From the NCBI GenBank assembly GCA_008729055.1, contig SDUX01000007.1, positions 3,788,090 through 3,852,089 on the forward strand: DNA of 64,000 bases. Direction: 5' to 3'. The notes under the pieces were generated by a model. It worked only from the letters and a program-made list of their open reading frames with translations. It searched no databases and was not told the origin of the DNA. Of this stretch, positions 60,318-64,000 are shown in pieces. The DNA comes from Pyropia haitanensis (taxonomy: Eukaryota; Rhodophyta; Bangiophyceae; Bangiales; Bangiaceae). Every line of letters begins with the position of its first letter. Position 1 is the stretch's first letter. Both the position numbers and the translations under genes were made by a program.

Positions 60318-61292
60318 CGGCCCGCGACGGCGGCGCCCACCGCGGCGGCAACGGCGGGGGAGGGGGTGCGGCTGGCGGCGGCGGCGGCCGCCGCAGCGGC
60401 GCGGCCGGCAGCCGCGCTAAACGCGGCACGGCCGGCCGCGACGCCTGGCGGCGGCTGCGGCCGCCGCTGCGGCTGGGGCGGCGCGGCACCGGCGGCGCTC
60501 GTCACGGCAGGGCGGCCGGCGCCCGCCGCGGCGCCCGCCGTGGGAGCATCAGCACCTGTGGCGGGGCCGCTGACAAACACGACACCCGAGTCGACGCTCA
60601 CGTCGCCGCTGCTCGCGCCGTTGCCGACGGCGGCCGGCGGCGCGCCAGGCTGCGCGCCCACCGCGGCGCGGCCGCCCACCACGCCCATCGCCGGCCGCGG
60701 CGGCGCGACAGTGGGGGCCTTGGTGGCGTCGAGAGCGGCAACGTCCGCGGCCCACCGCCCCGCGGCCGCGTCGGCCGGTCCACCGCCAAGGCCGCCGCCG
60801 CCGCCCCACGCCCAGCCGCCCAGATCCCAGTCGCCATCGCTGGGCGCGATCCCGCCGCCGTCGCCACCGCCGCCGCCGCCGCCGCTAGGGCCGCCGCCGC
60901 CGCTCAACGCCTCAAACATGGGCCACCCGTCGCGGTCGATGGGCGCGGCCAGGGACTCACCCCACGCCGCCCAGCCCCGCGCGTCGCCACGCCCCCCGTC
61001 GGGCGCCACCGGCAGCGGCGGCAGCGGCGGCGGTCGCGCCGGCGAGGGTGGCGGCCGCGGCGGCGGCCGCGGCGGCGGCCGCGGCGGCGACGGCGGCGGC
61101 GCCAACGGCGGCTGCGGCGGCGGCCGCGGCGGCGACGGCGGCGACGCCAACGGCGGCTGCGACGCGCGCGGCAACGCGGGCGGCGGCGACGGCGGCGGCC
61201 GCGGTGGTGCGGGCGCCGCAGCCGTCGCGGCGGGCAGCGGCCGGCCGGGCGCGTCCGTGCGGCGGCGGGCCGCCCCGTCGCCACCACCTGCC

Positions 61293-61338
<46 letters not shown>

Positions 61339-62465
61339 GCGCGCGCCCCCCCCCCCCACCCGCCCGCCGCCGCGGGGCGGCCGTGCCGCGCCGCGCGGCG
61401 CCGCCGCCGCGTCGTCGGCCTTGACGGCCACCACCGGCCGACGGGTGAGCTGCTGCGCGGCGGTGGAGATGGCCTTGACCTCCCGCATGGGAAGGGCGTA
61501 CGCGTCAAACGCGTCCTCTGTCTCGTCCGCGCCTTCAAAATGGTACCGCTCCGCAAGCGACGCGCCGTCGAGGCCGCCGCTGCCGGCGACGAGCAGGAAC
61601 GGTGGCGGCTCCTGGTAGAATATTGGGGGGGGGGGGGGGGGGCGGAGGCAGCCCCACCGGCCGCCGCCACCGCCGCTGCCGCTGCCGTCGCCTCTGCCGT
61701 CGCCCCGTTCACGGGCGCGCCACCCCCCGCGCGGGCCGCAGCAGCGCCGCCGCGGCCGGCGGCGGCGGCATCCCCCCCGCCGCCCTCGTCGGGCGGCAGC
61801 TCCCCCCCCGTGATGACCTTGCGGTACGTCTCGGACGCGAGCCACGCGCGCGTAAAGACCGACCCCGGGTCGGCCTTTACCGTCCGCCGCTCCTGGTTGG
61901 CCCGCTGCCGTGTCGCCTGGTAGGTCCGGTTGATGAGCCGCGCCTCGACGTGCACCCGCCGCCAGGCGCCCCACCCGTACTTGGCAATCGCCGCCTCCAG
62001 GCGCGCCATCTCAATCGGTGACCACGCCAGCTCCCGCCGAAAGGCGCGCCGCTTGGCAGCGGGCGCGGGCGGCGGCGTCACTGCTCCCGCCGCCCCCTCC
62101 CCTGCTGCTGCCGCTCCCGCTGCCCGCTCCCCCTCCCCCGCCGCCGCCGCCGCCGCCGCGGTCAGCCCCTCCCCAGCTGTCGGCGCCGGCACCCCCGCCG
62201 CCCCCTCTGCTGCCCCCCCCGCCGCGGCGGCCCCGCCCACACCGTCGCCACTCATGCCGCTGTCGCCGCCACCGGGTGCCGCCCCGCCCGGCGGTGACGG
62301 CGACGGGGGTGGGGGCTCCGCCTCGGCGCGCGCCTCGAGGTCCTTGTACATGCCCACCACCACGTCCAGCCACAGCGGCCGGGGCGTCGGCGGCAGCGGC
62401 GGCGGCGCGGGTGGCGCGGCCAGAGTGTTCGCGTCGGCGGCAGCGTCGTCCGCGGCGGCGGCAGC

Positions 62466-62496
<31 letters not shown>

Positions 62497-63266
62497 GCAG
62501 CGGCCGCGCGGCCACCCGCCGACCGCCGGCGCCCCCGCCGGGGCGACACGCCCGGCGGGCCGCCACGGCGGCCGGCGTACGGCCCCTCCCCCCCCTCCCA
62601 TCCATCCTCCGGCGCGCCGTCGGCGTCAGCCCCCCCCACCCCCCCCTCCCCCCTTGGCGACAGCAGCTCGGGCGGCGGCGCGCTCGCCGGCGTTGGCGTC
62701 GCGGCGGCGGCAAAGACGGCCGCGTCGGCGGCGGCCGCGGCGGCCGCCCGCACCCGCCGCTCCCGCCCGAGCACCGTGCCGCCGATGCAGCCGCGGACGG
62801 GCTCGACGCGCCCGCCGCGGCGGGCGGCGGCACGGCCCGCCACGCCGCCGCCGCGCGCCGCCTTGCGCGCCCGCGACGGCGCGTCGCCGTCGGTGCCGTC
62901 GCCGTCGCTGTCGCTGCCGCCGCCGTCGCTGTGGCTACCGCCGTCCCCAGCGGTGGGGGGTGCCGCCGCGGAGGCGACGGCGGTGGCGGCCGCCGCCGCC
63001 GCCGCCGCCGCCTCGGCGGCGAGGCGCTTGCGCTTGCGTGACGGCGGTGGGGGTGGTGGCGGCGCCTCGGCGCCCGCCGCCGACACGTACACGGCGGGCC
63101 GGGCGGCGGCGGCGGCGAGCGCGTCGGGCAGCGACGCGGTCGGGAGGGGCACCAGGTCGACGCGGCGGAGGAGCCAGCCCTGTGCGGCGGCCGCCACCTT
63201 GAATGACACGACCATCTTGGCCAGCCGCACGCGGGCGGCGTCGTCCATCGACGCGGTGTAGGGCAT
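59054..63266 (-). CDS. Myb/SANT-like protein with Ala/Gly-rich tails (two frame changes at homopolymers)
   Basis: Starting at 63266, the protein opens MPYTASMDDAARVRLAKMVV, then Ala-rich low-complexity with a basic KRKRL patch. Near 62380-62320 is a short conserved-looking stretch, PLWLDVVVGMYKDLEARAEA. A single Myb/SANT-like domain follows (about 62032-61900; LAWSPIEMARLEAAIAKYGW, AWRRVHVEARLINRTYQATR), then FTRAWLASETYRKVITGGEL. At G18 (61625-61642 on the plus strand) the frame must change; the next frame reads FYQEPPPFLLVAGSGGLDGA and YHFEGADETEDAFDAYALPM. A second change at C12 (61346-61357) leads to the final frame, which has four SAWTPSPP-type repeats and ends at 59054. A nuclear DNA- or chromatin-binding role is inferred from the domain. 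I do not recognise an orthologue. Confidence 0.55.
59160..59740 (-). repeat. Four SAWTPSPP-type repeats in the Myb-like protein
   Basis: Motifs ARAFSPWAPATPP, ARSVWTPSTPP, ARSAWTPSPPP and ARSAWAPSPPR (near 59690, 59570, 59440 and 59240) are each followed by a divergent linker and a Gly-rich spacer. Spacing is about 120-200 bp. Confidence 0.7.
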
Positions 63267-64000
63267 GGTGGCGGCGGGCCGCGGGGGAGCGCCCGCGGGG
63301 GAAGGGGTGGTGGTGGGATGGACGGATAGTGGTTAGAGGCGAGGGGGAGGGGGGCGGAAAGAGGGAAAGACAAAGCAAGAGGGGGGGGGAGGGGGGGGGA
63401 AAGGAAGAGGATCAGCCAGGCCGGCGCCAGGTCCCCCTGGCACAGGATGGCGAGAAACGCGCGACAGCCGCAGGGGTGGGGCCGCCTCGACACAGGGCAG
63501 GGACGCGCAGGACGGGCGCGGGCCAGGCGGCCGCCCCCGTGCCCGCCGTGCGCACACGCGCGCCCGCCGGGCCACGCCGCTGTCGCGGCCGCGGCTGTCG
63601 CAGCGGCCAGCGGTGAACTACAGCAGCCGCGGGTAAACGACGGGCACCGGGGAGCGACAGGGGCAGCGCCACGGGCAGGCAAATGGGCGGGTGGAAGGGG
63701 AATGGGTGGGAGGGGGAGGAGAGCGGCACCGCCGACGCGGCCGACCAATGACGCCCCACCGGCAGCGGCCCAAAGAGACGGCCGGCCAGGGCGGCGCGCG
63801 GGGGCGGGGCGGGGGCAGGGAGGGGGAAGCGGGTGGTGGCCAGGCCGGCGGCCGCGCCGCCGTGCCCGCCACCGCGGCGGGGAAGGGCCGGCGGACAACC
63901 GTGGCGGCGACGAGCGCGCGCGCAAGGCCGGGGCGGGTAGTGTAGCTAGGGGGCGGGCGAGGCGGGGCCCTGTATCAGCGCGGGGGGGGGGGGCGCGGGG
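63267..64000. other. 5' flank of the Myb-like gene, no recognised gene
   Basis: Purine-rich directly upstream of the start (63300-63415), then GC-rich sequence with G runs up to the end of the window. Nothing family-like was seen. Confidence 0.45.

Overview
The window looks like nuclear DNA of a very GC-rich eukaryote, most likely a bangiophyte red alga (Porphyra/Pyropia type). The reasons are: spliced introns in a profilin gene; animal/plant-type nuclear families (an EDC4-like WD40 protein, an NCoR-like SANT protein, a FIGNL1-like AAA ATPase); a plastid protease and a decayed methyltransferase whose N-termini carry an early Phe (MAPAAAF, MAFGG), as in red-algal and glaucophyte transit peptides; and proteins stretched by Ala, Gly, Pro and Arg tracts. 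Because stop codons are rare at this base composition, long open frames on all six frames mean little. Calls rest on recognisable domains, splice sites and repeat structure.

Layout. 1-6.6 kb is a degenerate GC-rich minisatellite (unit about 50-54 bp) that cuts off a FIGNL1-like AAA ATPase pseudogene on the minus strand (6.6-8.2 kb). 8.2-13.3 kb is low-complexity DNA with G/C and T homopolymers. 13.3-14.1 kb holds a diverged tandem duplication. 14.1-22.75 kb is a homogenised tandem array of about 270-bp modules, each with a 60-bp exon-like block between a good 3' splice site and GTAAGG, arranged in four higher-order blocks. 22.75-33 kb carries decayed genes: a TrmB-type methyltransferase (in-frame TAG, microsatellite replacing the C-terminus), an FAD amine-oxidase remnant, a leucine-rich-repeat-like remnant and a dispersed duplication, then low-complexity DNA.

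33-64 kb is gene-rich: an EDC4/Ge-1-like WD40 protein (+), a probably plastid-targeted signal peptide peptidase (+), profilin with two introns (-), a very large NCoR/SMRT-like corepressor with SANT domains and an SP-RR array (+), and a Myb/SANT-like protein (-) convergent with it. The last two need about eleven reading-frame changes, nearly all at G or C runs of nine or more. These are probably sequence errors or slippage rather than gene death, unlike the decayed genes of the left half.

The genes do not form one pathway. They cover mRNA turnover (EDC4-like), plastid membrane proteolysis (SPP), actin dynamics (profilin) and chromatin regulation (NCoR-like and Myb-like). The least ordinary object is the 14-22.7 kb exon-like module array.
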